DNA of 64,000 nt from Shewanella algae (GCF_009183365.2 NZ_CP068230.1:2447001-2511000), one strand, 5' to 3'. Counted from the first letter of the stretch, positions 43,855-53,330 are shown. Program-made: numbers and translations. Notes: generated by a model not told the origin, from the sequence alone.

Positions 43855-44124
43855 ATGGCAAAAGAAGCAACAGATAGAACAACCATAGACCTTTTTGCCA
43901 CTGAAAAGCGCCGCGGACGGCCCAGAAGCAATCCTCTGCCCCGCGAGCAGCAGCTCAAGGTGAATAAACGTAACCAGATCATGCGGGATCGGGCGAAGGG
44001 TCTGAAACGAATAGAGTTAAAAGTGTCACAAGATTTATATGACGCCTTGAATGAGAAGGCTTTGGCCAGTAACATCAGCCGCAGCCAGTTAATAGAATTG
44101 ATCCTTCAGGAGCAGCTAGGTTAG
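43855..44124 (+). CDS. ybfE: LexA-regulated protein YbfE
   Basis: It has 89 aa, highly basic, with the N-terminal string GRPRSNPLPREQQLK and a ribbon-helix-helix-like C-terminus (IELKVSQDLYDALNEKA). The E. coli homologue is induced by DNA damage and precedes fldA, as here. I see no SOS box in the short gap upstream (a CTG/CAG pair is spaced by 8, not 10), so regulation may differ. The start is the ATG at 43855. Confidence 0.87.
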   Translation: MAKEATDRTTIDLFATEKRRGRPRSNPLPREQQLKVNKRNQIMRDRAKGLKRIELKVSQDLYDALNEKALASNISRSQLIELILQEQLG

Positions 44125-44178
44125 CCCCTGTCAGGAAAGATCGAAGTAAATAGCGAACTAGACATTAAAGGAAAGACA

Positions 44179-44706
44179 ATGGCAACTGTAGGTCTTTTTT
44201 TCGGTAGCGATACAGGTAACACCGAAGCTGTAGCCAAGATGATCCAGAAGAAACTGGGCAAGAAGATGGTTGAGGTGAAGGATATCGCCAAGAGCACCAA
44301 AGAGCAGATCGCCGAATACGACCTGCTGATCTTCGGGATCCCAACCTGGTACTATGGTGAAGCTCAATGTGACTGGGATGACTTCTTCCCTGAGCTGGAG
44401 CAGATTGATTTTACCGATAAGCTGGTGGCCATTTTCGGTTGCGGCGATCAGGAAGACTATGCCGAGTACTTCCTCGATGCCATGGGTATGGTCCGAGATA
44501 TCGTTGAAGAGCGCGGCGCAATAGTCATTGGCCATTGGCCGACTGACAGCTATAACTTCGAAGCCTCTAAAGGGCTGGTTGACGACAAGCACTTTGTTGG
44601 CCTGGGTATAGATGAAGACCGCCAGCCTGAATTGACCGAAGAGCGTGTCGACGCCTGGGTTAAACAGATTTACGAAGAGATGTGCCTGGCCGAGCTGGAA
44701 GACTGA
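44179..44706 (+). CDS. fldA: Flavodoxin I
   Basis: It has 175 aa, a long-chain flavodoxin. The FMN phosphate loop is FGSDTGNTEAVAK, the aromatic FMN stacking loops are IPTWYYGE and CGDQEDYAEYF. It carries electrons to IspG/IspH, biotin synthase and other enzymes, and replaces ferredoxin when iron is scarce. It follows ybfE; a terminator closes the unit. Confidence 0.96.
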   Translation: MATVGLFFGSDTGNTEAVAKMIQKKLGKKMVEVKDIAKSTKEQIAEYDLLIFGIPTWYYGEAQCDWDDFFPELEQIDFTDKLVAIFGCGDQEDYAEYFLDAMGMVRDIVEERGAIVIGHWPTDSYNFEASKGLVDDKHFVGLGIDEDRQPELTEERVDAWVKQIYEEMCLAELED

Positions 44707-44729
44707 TATTCGCTCCCCGGTAACTCTCC

Positions 44730-44753
44730 GGCGGCCTATATGGCCGCCTTTTT
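44730..44753 (+). terminator. Terminator of ybfE-fldA
   Basis: GGCGGCC pairs with GGCCGCC around TATAT and is followed by TTTTT. Confidence 0.9.
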
Positions 44754-44783
44754 ATTGGCTATTACTCAGGAAACAGAAACAAG

Positions 44784-45980
44784 ATGCAAGCCGATAATCT
44801 GCGTCATTGGGATATCTTCTGTACTGTGGTGGACAACTATGGCGACATAGGCGTTACCTGGCGCCTGGCGCGGCAGCTGGCTGGCGAATATGGTATTAAA
44901 GTACGTTTGTGGGTCGATGACCTCAACAGCTTTACGCACATTTTACCCGAGTTAAACCCGGCCCTTGTCAGTCAACACTTTGGTGGTGTTGAAGTCATCC
45001 ATTGGCTGTCTCCCCTACCCCGAGCCTGGCAACCGGGCGAAGTATTGATAGAAGCCTTTGCCTGCGACTTGCCCTCGGAAGTGCTGACAAGCCTGCCTGA
45101 GCTTGCCAAGGCACCTAAATGGATAAATCTGGACTATCTCAGCGCCGAGAGCTGGATAGATGATTGCCACGGCCTCAGTTCGCCGGCGCTCAAAGGGGTC
45201 AAGAAGACCTTTTTCTTCCCTGGCTTTACCCCAAAGTCAGGCGGACTCATCTGCGAGCAGTCTCTGTTTAGCGAGCGTGATGCCTGGCAAGCAAAGCCTG
45301 AACACGCCATGGAACACTTGGCAAAGATGGGGCTTAGTGATATTGGCACTGATGATTACCTCATCAGCCTGTTCAGCTACGAGACCCAAGCCTTGCCGGC
45401 GTTGCTGGAACTTTGGCAGCAAAGTGAGCGGCGGGTACAACTGTTAGTCCCCAAGGGGCGCAGCTTAGGTTGTATCGCGCCTTTGCTTGAGCAATTTAAC
45501 CAGGATTCAGGACCCAAAGTCGACTGGCAAGATCCTGTCAGTTGGCAAGCAGGCCAGAGTTTCAGTCGCGGCGCACTCAAGGTGCAAATCCTGCCGATGA
45601 CAGATCAAGATGGCTATGATCGGCTGTTGTGGAGTTGCGATTTCAACATAGTTCGCGGGGAAGACTCTTTTTTAAGAGCTCAGTGGGCCGCCAAACCTTT
45701 TATCTGGCATATCTATCAGCAGGAAGAACAAGCACATCTGGTAAAATTGGATGCTTTTATGGCACGATACTGCCATAATCTGCCTCCCCTTGTCGCCCAA
45801 ACCTGGCGAACGCTGAATACCGCGTTCAACTGCGACCAGGGAGCCCAAGCCAGCCAAAGCTGGCTGGCACTGAATTCTGCCATGCCGACATTGATGCAAC
45901 ACGCAAAAAAATGGCCGGCTGAAGCAATAAATGAAGCAGATCTGGCAAACAGGCTAGTGCTAATGGCCAAAACCCGCTAA
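44784..45980 (+). CDS. earP: EF-P arginine rhamnosyltransferase EarP
   Basis: It has 398 aa. EarP transfers rhamnose from dTDP-rhamnose to Arg32 of EF-P. The N-terminus has CTVVDNYGDIGVTWRLARQL, with the catalytic Asp residues. The nucleotide-binding end has VRGEDSFLRAQWAAKPFIW. It is immediately upstream of efp (45 bases), the usual pairing. The dTDP-rhamnose genes are not in this window. Confidence 0.96.
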   Translation: MQADNLRHWDIFCTVVDNYGDIGVTWRLARQLAGEYGIKVRLWVDDLNSFTHILPELNPALVSQHFGGVEVIHWLSPLPRAWQPGEVLIEAFACDLPSEVLTSLPELAKAPKWINLDYLSAESWIDDCHGLSSPALKGVKKTFFFPGFTPKSGGLICEQSLFSERDAWQAKPEHAMEHLAKMGLSDIGTDDYLISLFSYETQALPALLELWQQSERRVQLLVPKGRSLGCIAPLLEQFNQDSGPKVDWQDPVSWQAGQSFSRGALKVQILPMTDQDGYDRLLWSCDFNIVRGEDSFLRAQWAAKPFIWHIYQQEEQAHLVKLDAFMARYCHNLPPLVAQTWRTLNTAFNCDQGAQASQSWLALNSAMPTLMQHAKKWPAEAINEADLANRLVLMAKTR

Positions 45981-46025
45981 GATTCTGCGCTGAATTGAAA
46001 AACCGCTTATATAGGAACATACGTA

Positions 46026-46589
46026 ATGAAGACTGCTCAGGAAGTCCGCGCAGGTAACGTTATCATGGTTGACGGCAACCCTATGGTTGTACTCAAGACC
46101 GAGTTCAACAAATCCGGCCGTAACGCTGCTGTGGTAAAGATGAAGCTGAAGAACCTGCTGCAAGGTTCCGGCACTGAAACTGTATTCAAGGCTGACGACA
46201 AGCTGGAAGATATTCAGCTCGAGCGCCTGGAGTGCACCTACTCTTACTTTGCTGATCCTATGTATGTCTTTATGGACTCAGACTTCAACCAGTATGACGT
46301 TGAAGCCGAAAACATGGGTGATGCCATCAACTACATAGTTGATGGAATGGAAGAGATCTGTCAGGTCACTTTCTATGAAGGCAAAGCCATCTCTGTAGAA
46401 CTGCCTACCACTATCATTCGCGAAGTAGGTTACACTGAACCTGCCGCCCGTGGTGATACCTCAGGTAAGGTAATGAAGCCTGCTTCTATCGTAGGTACAG
46501 ATCTGAAGGTGATGGTTGCCGACTTCGTTAAAGAAGGCGACAAGATTGAAATCGATACCCGCACCGGTGAATTCAAGAAGCGCGTTTAA
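46026..46589 (+). CDS. efp: Translation elongation factor P (Arg32 type)
   Basis: It has 187 aa and relieves ribosome stalling on proline runs. The modified tip residue is Arg32 in NKSGRNAAVV, as expected for the EarP-dependent class rather than the lysine form. The ribosome site region is TAGGAAC. The downstream terminator lies at 46609. Confidence 0.97.
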   Translation: MKTAQEVRAGNVIMVDGNPMVVLKTEFNKSGRNAAVVKMKLKNLLQGSGTETVFKADDKLEDIQLERLECTYSYFADPMYVFMDSDFNQYDVEAENMGDAINYIVDGMEEICQVTFYEGKAISVELPTTIIREVGYTEPAARGDTSGKVMKPASIVGTDLKVMVADFVKEGDKIEIDTRTGEFKKRV

Positions 46590-46608
46590 TTAAATCGCCC
46601 TCCTTTGT

Positions 46609-46636
46609 AAAAGCCAGCATCGTTGCTGGCTTTTTT
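46609..46636 (+). terminator. Terminator of efp
   Basis: AAAAGCCAGCA pairs with TGCTGGCTTTT with a T-run. It lies between convergent genes and can serve both. Confidence 0.88.
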
Positions 46637-46658
46637 GTACCGTAAAAAACACATCTTG

Positions 46659-47543
46659 TTATTGGTTTGTCAGTCGTAAACGGGTATTGAGCATTAACTT
46701 CTCATTCGATAAGGCAGGGTAGGCTGCTTCATAGGGGGAGCCTCCCGGATAATAGTCCCGCAAAGCGAGCGCCTCATCAGACAAAGAGGTAAAGCATATA
46801 CCGGGTTTCTCAGCTAGCTCCGTAATATAATCAGGACCGATTACATACACAGAGTAGTCGAGTTTGATATCACTCTCATCCTTCCCCGTTAACTGTTCAT
46901 TTGAACTGTCTTTCAATCTGCCTCTTATTCGGTTCAGCTCGTCCCTTATCTCTGCAGCCTCTATCTCCACTTGGTAGACGAGTGTATTTTCCGACTGGCA
47001 CTGGAGTGCCATGCGGGATGAGAAGAGTACATTTTCATAAAGGGAAGCCCCTAGAGTCTGGCTATTGGTATCCACAAAGACAATTATCTTAATGTTGCGG
47101 TCTTCAATTAAGGGATCGCGTTTAAAAACGATCTCCGCTTTCAAGGAGATGAGCTGACCTTCAGTATCCTGGTTTTGAGTAACATTAAAATGTTCAATCA
47201 AAGGGGTTTGACCATAATCTTGCCGCTGTTTGGCGCGAAAAACCTTAAGTGCCGCACTTCGTTTGGCACTGTGTTTTCCATCCATCCGGGTGATCATTAA
47301 GATACCGGCAAAAATAAGCAAAATAACCAGTACCAAGCCTGCAATAGCACTTATCACACCTGAGCCTGAAGCATCGGGAAGTATAGTTTTGAAAATTGCA
47401 GAGCTGCCCCAGACAATTAGCCAAAGAACGCTGATAAAAGCCATAGCCTGGCGAGGTGATGGGGTAAACCAACGGCTCTTGTTACTGCTTAGAGGTGTTA
47501 TGAGTAATAACAGCAGCGCAGTAATGGCAAAGAATATATGCAT
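46659..47543 (-). CDS. Unrecognised membrane protein
   Basis: It has 294 aa. Three hydrophobic helices occupy the first 85 residues (about 2-18, 33-52, 63-85). A soluble domain follows, with the segments VTQNQDTEGQLISLKAEIVF and DRNIKIIVFVDTNSQTLGAS, which looks beta-rich. I do not recognise a family. Its base composition looks more AT-rich than its neighbours, consistent with a later arrival. It is monocistronic. The ribosome site is AAGGACAG, somewhat distant. Confidence 0.65.
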   Translation of the reverse strand: MHIFFAITALLLLLITPLSSNKSRWFTPSPRQAMAFISVLWLIVWGSSAIFKTILPDASGSGVISAIAGLVLVILLIFAGILMITRMDGKHSAKRSAALKVFRAKQRQDYGQTPLIEHFNVTQNQDTEGQLISLKAEIVFKRDPLIEDRNIKIIVFVDTNSQTLGASLYENVLFSSRMALQCQSENTLVYQVEIEAAEIRDELNRIRGRLKDSSNEQLTGKDESDIKLDYSVYVIGPDYITELAEKPGICFTSLSDEALALRDYYPGGSPYEAAYPALSNEKLMLNTRLRLTNQ

Positions 47544-47706
47544 GCAGCTCTGTCCTTAAGCCTTGTGGTACTCACTTACAAACACCATAGAAGGCAAATT
47601 CCCTGTATCGTTATTCACAATACTGCCGAGAAGCGTTTGATATGTCGAGCTATTGAACCTTTTGCATCCGCTTTTATTGATGGCTTCTTCGCGGCAAGCT
47701 TTTGAT

Positions 47707-47741
47707 AAAAAAATCCCCGCGGCATAACCTCGGGGATTTTT
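47707..47741 (-). terminator. Terminator of the NhaC gene
   Basis: AAAATCCCCGAGG pairs with CGCGGGGATTTTTTT on the minus strand. It lies 52 bases past the stop. Confidence 0.88.
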
Positions 47742-47792
47742 GGGTAGGCTCAGGCTTTGAAACAGCCGCCATTCAATTAATCATGCGACTAA

Positions 47793-49175
47793 TCAGGCAA
47801 CTATGATAAAGCCAATAAAGGTAAGTACTGCCGCTATCAAGGCATAGGGTAACTGGGTCACCGCATGGCTTACCAGGTTACAGCCCGACCCTTGCGCCGC
47901 CAGAACGGTGGAGTCCGAGTAGAAGCAAGCCTGGCTACCAAAAGATGAAGCCGACAGCAAGGCACCTATCACCAGCGGAATATCAGCCCCCACAGATTGA
48001 GCCAGCGGCATCACTATGGGAATGGTCACCGCAAAAATCCCCCAGCTGGACCCGGTGGCAAAGGCCAGAATCGCCATGGCCACAAACACCACTGCAGGCA
48101 AGAGTTTTGGCGTCATAAAGGGACTCAGGGACTCAATCACATATTGAGGCAGCAGCAGTTGGTCGCAAACATCCTTAAACACAAAGGCGGCGATAACCGT
48201 GCCTATGGCCGGCAGCATGCTCTTGAAGCCATCTATCATCTGATCCATCATCTCGGACAAGGGCATCAAACGCTGCACCGCGTAATATGGCAGGGTAATC
48301 ACCAGTGTTGCCAACAAGCCTTTCCAGACATCGATATCAAAGTAAACGGTAAAACCAACCAACAGCAAAATTGGCACCAGGAAGTTATGCAGCTTACCTT
48401 GCTTGTCGGCCTGCTCAAACTCCTCCTCCATGGCGCGCACGGCATATTCATCTGAAGTCTGAACTTCATCCAGATCTATCTGCTCTTTGGCCGGATTGCC
48501 GGCCGCCGCTGCGAGCTGCGCCTTTTTCATTGGTCCTATTGCCGGTACTATGCCAAGGATGACCAGCAACACCATGGCAACCGCCAACCAAGCGTAAAAC
48601 ATATACGGGATCGCCTGCATATAAATTTGGATCCCCTCGCCTTCGGCGGCCACACCGTTGTTGACCAGAAGTCCGCCAAAAAACACCGCCCAGGTGGATA
48701 GCGGCACCAACACACATACCGGCGCTGCGGTGGAGTCAACCACATAGGCCAGCATCTCACGGGAAATCTTGAACCTGTCTGTAACCCGTTTCATGGTTTC
48801 GCCTACTGTGAGTGCATTCAGGTAATCATCAATAAAGATCACCAGGCCTAGCACAAAGGTCATCAGCAGAGATGAGCGTGGCCCTTTGGCGAGTTTGAGC
48901 GCTTTACGGCCAAAGGCCAAGGCGCCACCTGTGCGCACCAACAAGGCAATCAGGGCACCGAAACTGCCACACACCAGGATTAACCAACCTATGGTCTCAT
49001 CGGCCATCACCTTGAGAGAGATATCGGCAAAGCTGTTCAGCACCTGACTGGGGTCAAGAAGCAATAGCCCGCTGACGGCACCTATGATTAAGGCCAGGAT
49101 GGGACGACGCAGCCAAATGGCCAGCACCAATACAACTATGGGGGGAACAAGACTTAACGCTGTCGGCTCAGACAT
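47793..49175 (-). CDS. NhaC-family Na+/H+ antiporter-like protein
   Basis: It has 460 aa with about ten to twelve helices, rich in Gly and Ala, with VIFIDDYLNALTVGETMK and FATGSSWGIFAVTIP. These blocks are typical of the NhaC superfamily, which includes malate/lactate antiporters and amino-acid carriers. A charged loop (about 225-265) lies mid-protein. The ion or substrate cannot be told from sequence. It is monocistronic. Confidence 0.85.
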   Translation of the reverse strand: MSEPTALSLVPPIVVLVLAIWLRRPILALIIGAVSGLLLLDPSQVLNSFADISLKVMADETIGWLILVCGSFGALIALLVRTGGALAFGRKALKLAKGPRSSLLMTFVLGLVIFIDDYLNALTVGETMKRVTDRFKISREMLAYVVDSTAAPVCVLVPLSTWAVFFGGLLVNNGVAAEGEGIQIYMQAIPYMFYAWLAVAMVLLVILGIVPAIGPMKKAQLAAAAGNPAKEQIDLDEVQTSDEYAVRAMEEEFEQADKQGKLHNFLVPILLLVGFTVYFDIDVWKGLLATLVITLPYYAVQRLMPLSEMMDQMIDGFKSMLPAIGTVIAAFVFKDVCDQLLLPQYVIESLSPFMTPKLLPAVVFVAMAILAFATGSSWGIFAVTIPIVMPLAQSVGADIPLVIGALLSASSFGSQACFYSDSTVLAAQGSGCNLVSHAVTQLPYALIAAVLTFIGFIIVA

Positions 49176-49520
49176 GCACTTAGGTCCTCAAAAAGATGGC
49201 CTTGCGGCCCTATAAAGTCATGTGGGGTGTTGAAGACACCACCAAAACAACTGCTTTATTTACGGCTTTCCGCCAGACGGACAGTAACAACTGGTCGCTT
49301 TTGTTGGAGCCTTGCTAAAAACATCGCGCAGAAAATAATGCGCAACTGGATATGAGTCAACCATAAATTGAGTCAGTCAGTGCAAATTTTGACCTTGCGG
49401 GCGATTCCAAAAAAAACATCATATGATTCAAAGGGTTTTACATGTCATTTTTATGCTTTTCTGTATGCATTTGCATATAAGCATTCAGTTAAACTGCCTT
49501 TTTATTTCAAAGAAGGTAAA
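49176..49520. other. Intergenic, left of the miniature element
   Basis: This AT-rich stretch holds the promoter side of the NhaC gene. No gene or stable hairpin is evident. It ends in TAAA, next to the element terminus. Confidence 0.45.
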
Positions 49521-49784
49521 GGAAGGTGCGAATAAGTCCTCGTGGCACTCTGGCTTGCACAGCAATTGGCATTCAAGGCATCTGACTGAAGGCATGCCGG
49601 GGCCTGTCAAAGTCAGATAACGCAGAGAGCCGGTTGCTGTGAAAGCCCCGAAGGGCGCGGCTTACAAGCCTGCCTGCTGTGTTGTGGTTCTTGCAAAGGA
49701 CTAGGGCCATTTGCTGCGAACCACGCCTTGCGTCCAAGCCCGTAAGCCGACGCAGAGCACACATGGGACTTGTTCGCACCTTCC
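49521..49784. mobile_element. 264-bp miniature element with IS5-type ends (MITE)
   Basis: The left end GGAAGGTGCGAATAAGTCC and the right end GGACTTGTTCGCACCTTCC are inverted copies differing at one position over 19 bases. Both closely match the termini of IS5 (GGAAGGTGCGAACAAG). The flanking tetramers TAAA and TAAG are near-identical and fit the 4-bp YTAR-type target duplication of IS5 only loosely. No transposase frame is present in the interior, which is more G+C rich than the surrounding DNA. It therefore looks like a non-autonomous element mobilised by an IS5-group transposase encoded elsewhere. Confidence 0.8.
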
Positions 49785-50018
49785 TAAGGCGACTTTGTGA
49801 TAGCTGCTATTGTTTAGCACCCATAGCAGTCCTTCAAACTTAATTTTGTAATAAATACAGATTTTTTATCTTTTTATCGTGCGTATTTTTTTTGCTTTTA
49901 AAGATGAAAATTCTGCCGTAAATACAGAGTTTGGCTTTACCCCTCTTTCTAAGGCGCTTGAAATTAGGTATTGTGCCGAAGGTTAAACTCTTTCATATCA
50001 GCCAGTTTCGAGGTAGTA
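49785..50018. other. Promoter region of alaA
   Basis: This is a very AT-rich stretch with T-runs, no gene and no clear operator. The ribosome site GAGGTAGTA lies just before the alaA ATG. Confidence 0.45.
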
Positions 50019-51233
50019 ATGCGGCCAATCATCAAATCCAATAAGCTCGACAGTGTTTGTTACGATATTCGAGGACCGGTACATAAAGAAGCGCGTCGGT
50101 TGGAGGATGAAGGCCATCGTATTCTTAAGCTCAATATAGGTAACCCGGCCCCCTTTGGCTTTGAAGCCCCGGAAGAGATAGTTCGTGACGTTATCCTCAA
50201 CCTGCCATCGGCCCAAGGGTATTGTGAGTCCAAAGGTTTGTTCTCTGCCCGCAAGGCGATAGTGCAGCATTACCAGTCCCAGGGGATCTTCGGTGTCGAT
50301 ATTGAAGATATCTATATAGGTAATGGTGTTTCCGAATTGATAGTGATGGCCATGCAGGGGCTACTCAATACCGACGATGAGGTGTTGGTTCCCTCCCCTG
50401 ACTATCCACTGTGGACCGCAGCGGTTAACCTAGCCGGCGGCAAGGCGAGCCACTATCGCTGCGATGAAGCGGCCGACTGGTTTCCCGATCTTGAGGATAT
50501 CAAGAGCAAGATTGGCCCAAGAACCCGCGGAATTGTGATCATCAACCCCAACAATCCAACCGGTGCCGTATACAGTCGCGAGCTGTTGCTGGAGATTGTT
50601 GAGCTGTGCCGGCAGCACTCCATCATACTGTTTGCCGATGAGATCTATGACAAAATTCTTTACGATGGCGCTGTGCATATCCCAGCCTGTAGTCTGTCGG
50701 ATGATATTCTTACCGTGACGTTTAATGGCCTTTCCAAAGCCTATAGAGCCGCCGGTTTCCGGGTCGGTTGGATGATGTTGTCCGGCAATCTCAAGGCGGC
50801 GCGCAGCTATATTGAAGGGCTGGAGATGCTCTCCTCTATGCGCCTTTGCGCCAACGTGCCCAATCAGCATGCGATTCAAACCGCATTGGGGGGGTATCAG
50901 AGTATTAATGAGCTTACCGCCATCGATGGCCGCCTGACTCAGCAGCGGGATATCTGTTATGAGCTGCTCAATCAAATTCCCGGCGTGAGCGTGGTGAAAC
51001 CCAAGGGCGCCATGTATGCATTTCCCCGCCTCGACAGCAAGCGTTTCGGTCTCAGGGACGATGAGCGCCTGGTGCTGGATCTACTGAAAGAGAAGAAAAT
51101 TCTCTTGGTACAGGGTACCGCCTTTAACTGGCCGGAGCCGGATCACCTGCGAGTGGTGTTCCTGCCTCATAAGGAAGACTTACAGCGGGCCCTGCTCGCC
51201 TTCGGTGACTTCCTCGAGTACTACCGCCAATAA
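50019..51233 (+). CDS. alaA: Alanine aminotransferase AlaA
   Basis: It has 404 aa and is a PLP enzyme of the AlaA (YfbQ) group making alanine from pyruvate and glutamate. INPNNPTGAVY, ADEIYDKILYDG and the PLP Lys in NGLSKAYRAAGFRVGWM are all present. The start is the ATG at 50019 with GAGGTA upstream. It precedes yfbR, the same order as in E. coli. Confidence 0.93.
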   Translation: MRPIIKSNKLDSVCYDIRGPVHKEARRLEDEGHRILKLNIGNPAPFGFEAPEEIVRDVILNLPSAQGYCESKGLFSARKAIVQHYQSQGIFGVDIEDIYIGNGVSELIVMAMQGLLNTDDEVLVPSPDYPLWTAAVNLAGGKASHYRCDEAADWFPDLEDIKSKIGPRTRGIVIINPNNPTGAVYSRELLLEIVELCRQHSIILFADEIYDKILYDGAVHIPACSLSDDILTVTFNGLSKAYRAAGFRVGWMMLSGNLKAARSYIEGLEMLSSMRLCANVPNQHAIQTALGGYQSINELTAIDGRLTQQRDICYELLNQIPGVSVVKPKGAMYAFPRLDSKRFGLRDDERLVLDLLKEKKILLVQGTAFNWPEPDHLRVVFLPHKEDLQRALLAFGDFLEYYRQ

Positions 51234-51242
51234 CACAATGCC

Positions 51243-51267
51243 AGCCGCCCATCGAGGCGGCTTTTTT
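51243..51267 (+). terminator. Terminator of alaA
   Basis: AGCCGCC pairs with GGCGGCT around CATCGA, followed by TTTTT. Confidence 0.88.
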
Positions 51268-51343
51268 ATCCCCGTCCGGCACTGACAGCCTTTAACCACT
51301 GAGGTAAAGTAAGGGAAACGCGCAAAAAACTTAGGGAAGTTGT

Positions 51344-51931
51344 ATGAGTCACCTTTTTGCCCACCTGGCCAGGATGAAGTTAATTCAGCGTTGGCCCTTG
51401 ATGTATAACGTCCGCCCCGAGAATGTGCAGGAACATTCATTGCAGGTTGCCATGGTGGCCCATGCGCTGGCCATCATCAGTAACCGTAAGTTCAATGGCC
51501 AATATTCGCCCGATCGCGCCGCGACCCTGGCCATCTTTCACGATGCCGGCGAAATACTTACCGGCGATCTGCCCACTCCGGTCAAATACTTCAATGCCGA
51601 GATAGAGGCCGAATACAAGAAGATTGAAGCCATAGCCGAAGCCAGGCTGCTGGAGATGGTGCCCGAAGAGTTTCGTGACGATTACCGCTCGCTGTTTATC
51701 AGTGATAGCGCCGAGCTCAGCCATCGCAAGTTGGTCAAGTCTGCCGATACGCTGTGCGCTTATCTCAAGTGTCTCGAAGAAAAACGCGCCGGAAACAACG
51801 AGTTCAACAGTGCCCGCAAGCGACTCGAAACCATGCTGGATGCCAACCCCGACCCGGCAGTGGCATATTTTCGCGAGCATTTTATTCCCAGTTTCACCCT
51901 GGATCTGGATGAAATCAATCAACTGCTCTAG
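51344..51931 (+). CDS. yfbR: 5'-deoxynucleotidase YfbR
   Basis: It has 195 aa. The HD-domain metal site is seen as QEHSLQVAMVAHAL, FHDAGEILTGD and a later Asp in SADTLCAYL. It dephosphorylates deoxynucleoside 5'-monophosphates. It is 11 bases upstream of a second HD-domain nucleotide enzyme, so the pair forms a dNTP/dNMP pool unit. Confidence 0.94.
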   Translation: MSHLFAHLARMKLIQRWPLMYNVRPENVQEHSLQVAMVAHALAIISNRKFNGQYSPDRAATLAIFHDAGEILTGDLPTPVKYFNAEIEAEYKKIEAIAEARLLEMVPEEFRDDYRSLFISDSAELSHRKLVKSADTLCAYLKCLEEKRAGNNEFNSARKRLETMLDANPDPAVAYFREHFIPSFTLDLDEINQLL

Positions 51932-51942
51932 CAGGAGAGATT

Positions 51943-53277
51943 ATGAGCCAAGCCCACTGGCAAGCCAGGCGCGAGCCCAATAACAGTCAGCGCCGAGAAG
52001 ATAATCGCAGTCCCTATCAGAGAGACAGAGCCAGAATTCTACACTCTGCCGCCTTTCGGCGCTTACAGGCCAAGACTCAGGTGCTTGGGGTGGGCATGAA
52101 CGACTTTTACCGCACCCGCCTGACCCACTCACTGGAAGTCTCGCAAATAGGCACGGGCATTGCCGCCCAGTTGAAGCAGCACTATCCCGAAATGGCCTTT
52201 TTGCTCGACTCCATGAGTCTGCTCGAAGCCCTATGCCTGGCCCATGATATAGGTCACCCACCCTACGGCCATGGCGGCGAGGTGGCGCTCAACTACATGA
52301 TGCGTGAGCACGGCGGCTTTGAAGGCAACGGCCAAACCTTCAGAATCCTTACCCGGCTCGAACCCTATACCGAACACTTTGGCATGAACCTGACCCGGCG
52401 CACCCTGCTCGGTGTACTCAAATACCCGGCGCCGGTACGCACACTGAAAGTGGATAGACCTCAGCCGGAACTGAGTCACTATCGTCAGCTAAGGCCGAGC
52501 CAATGGCCGCCGGTGAAAGGGATTTTCGATGATGATGAAGCTATCCTCGATTGGGTACTTGAGCCGCTGGACAGTAAAGACAAGCAGAGCTTTCTCAGTC
52601 ATTACAGCCCGGGGGAAGGGCTGCACCGACGCACTCACTTCAAGTCGTTCGACTGCACCATTATGGAGCTGGCCGATGATATCGCCTATGCGGTGCACGA
52701 TCTCGAAGATGCCATAGTAATGGGGATAGTCACCGGCGCGAATTGGCAAGAGGATATGCGTGCTCCGCTACAGGCCATTGAAGATGAGTGGATCCAAAGC
52801 CAGCTCGGGAATATTGAGCTCAAGCTGTTTTCCCGCAAACATCACTTGCGCAAGGATGCCATAGGGACCCTGGTCAATGCGCTGGTCACCGCCATCAAAA
52901 TCGACGAGAACCCGGACTTTGCCGAACCCTTGCTCAGATTCAATGCCAAGTTGGAACCGGCCTTTGCCGAGTTGCTGGAGCTGCTGAAACAGTTTGTCCT
53001 CAAATATGTGGTGCGTAAGCCCGAGATCCAGATGCTGGAGTACAAGGGCCAACAGATAGTGATGGAGCTGTTTGAAGCCTTTGCCTCGGATCCTCTGAGG
53101 CTCCTGCCCCACAATACCCAATCACGCTGGCAACAGGCCAACTGCAAGGGGGAAAACAGCCACAGAGTGATAGCAGACTATATCTCGGGAATGACAGATG
53201 AGTTTGCCGCCAGGCTGCATCAACAACTGTTCAGCCCCAAAGGCGGTGCCATCATAGACTTGAGCCAGAATTACTGA
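51943..53277 (+). CDS. dGTPase-like deoxynucleotide triphosphohydrolase
   Basis: It has 444 aa. The HD motifs are RLTHSLEVSQIG, CLAHDIGHPPYGHGGE and ELADDIAYAVHDLEDAI. The Dgt signature at the N-terminus includes RARILHSAAFRRLQAKTQV. Family enzymes hydrolyse dGTP or other dNTPs to nucleoside and triphosphate; some members limit phage DNA synthesis. Coupling to YfbR suggests housekeeping dNTP control, with a defence role not supported by context. The ribosome site is AGGAGA. Confidence 0.92.
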   Translation: MSQAHWQARREPNNSQRREDNRSPYQRDRARILHSAAFRRLQAKTQVLGVGMNDFYRTRLTHSLEVSQIGTGIAAQLKQHYPEMAFLLDSMSLLEALCLAHDIGHPPYGHGGEVALNYMMREHGGFEGNGQTFRILTRLEPYTEHFGMNLTRRTLLGVLKYPAPVRTLKVDRPQPELSHYRQLRPSQWPPVKGIFDDDEAILDWVLEPLDSKDKQSFLSHYSPGEGLHRRTHFKSFDCTIMELADDIAYAVHDLEDAIVMGIVTGANWQEDMRAPLQAIEDEWIQSQLGNIELKLFSRKHHLRKDAIGTLVNALVTAIKIDENPDFAEPLLRFNAKLEPAFAELLELLKQFVLKYVVRKPEIQMLEYKGQQIVMELFEAFASDPLRLLPHNTQSRWQQANCKGENSHRVIADYISGMTDEFAARLHQQLFSPKGGAIIDLSQNY

Positions 53278-53302
53278 TGAACAATAGTCGCAACCAACTA
53301 AC

Positions 53303-53330
53303 AATAAAGCGCCCGAGGGCGCTTTATTTT
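53303..53330. terminator. Bidirectional terminator between the dGTPase gene and ychE
   Basis: AATAAAGCGCCC pairs with GGGCGCTTTATT around a GA-type loop. It overlaps the last bases of ychE. Confidence 0.85.

Noticed and set aside
49423..49779. Two short frames overlapping the miniature element
   Set aside because: Neither resembles an IS5 transposase, and both cross or sit within the repeat ends. The element looks non-coding.
51943..53277. Anti-phage dGTPase defence gene
   Set aside because: Some dGTPases act in phage defence, but this one is coupled to yfbR and next to alaA in a core neighbourhood with no defence genes, so a housekeeping role is more likely.
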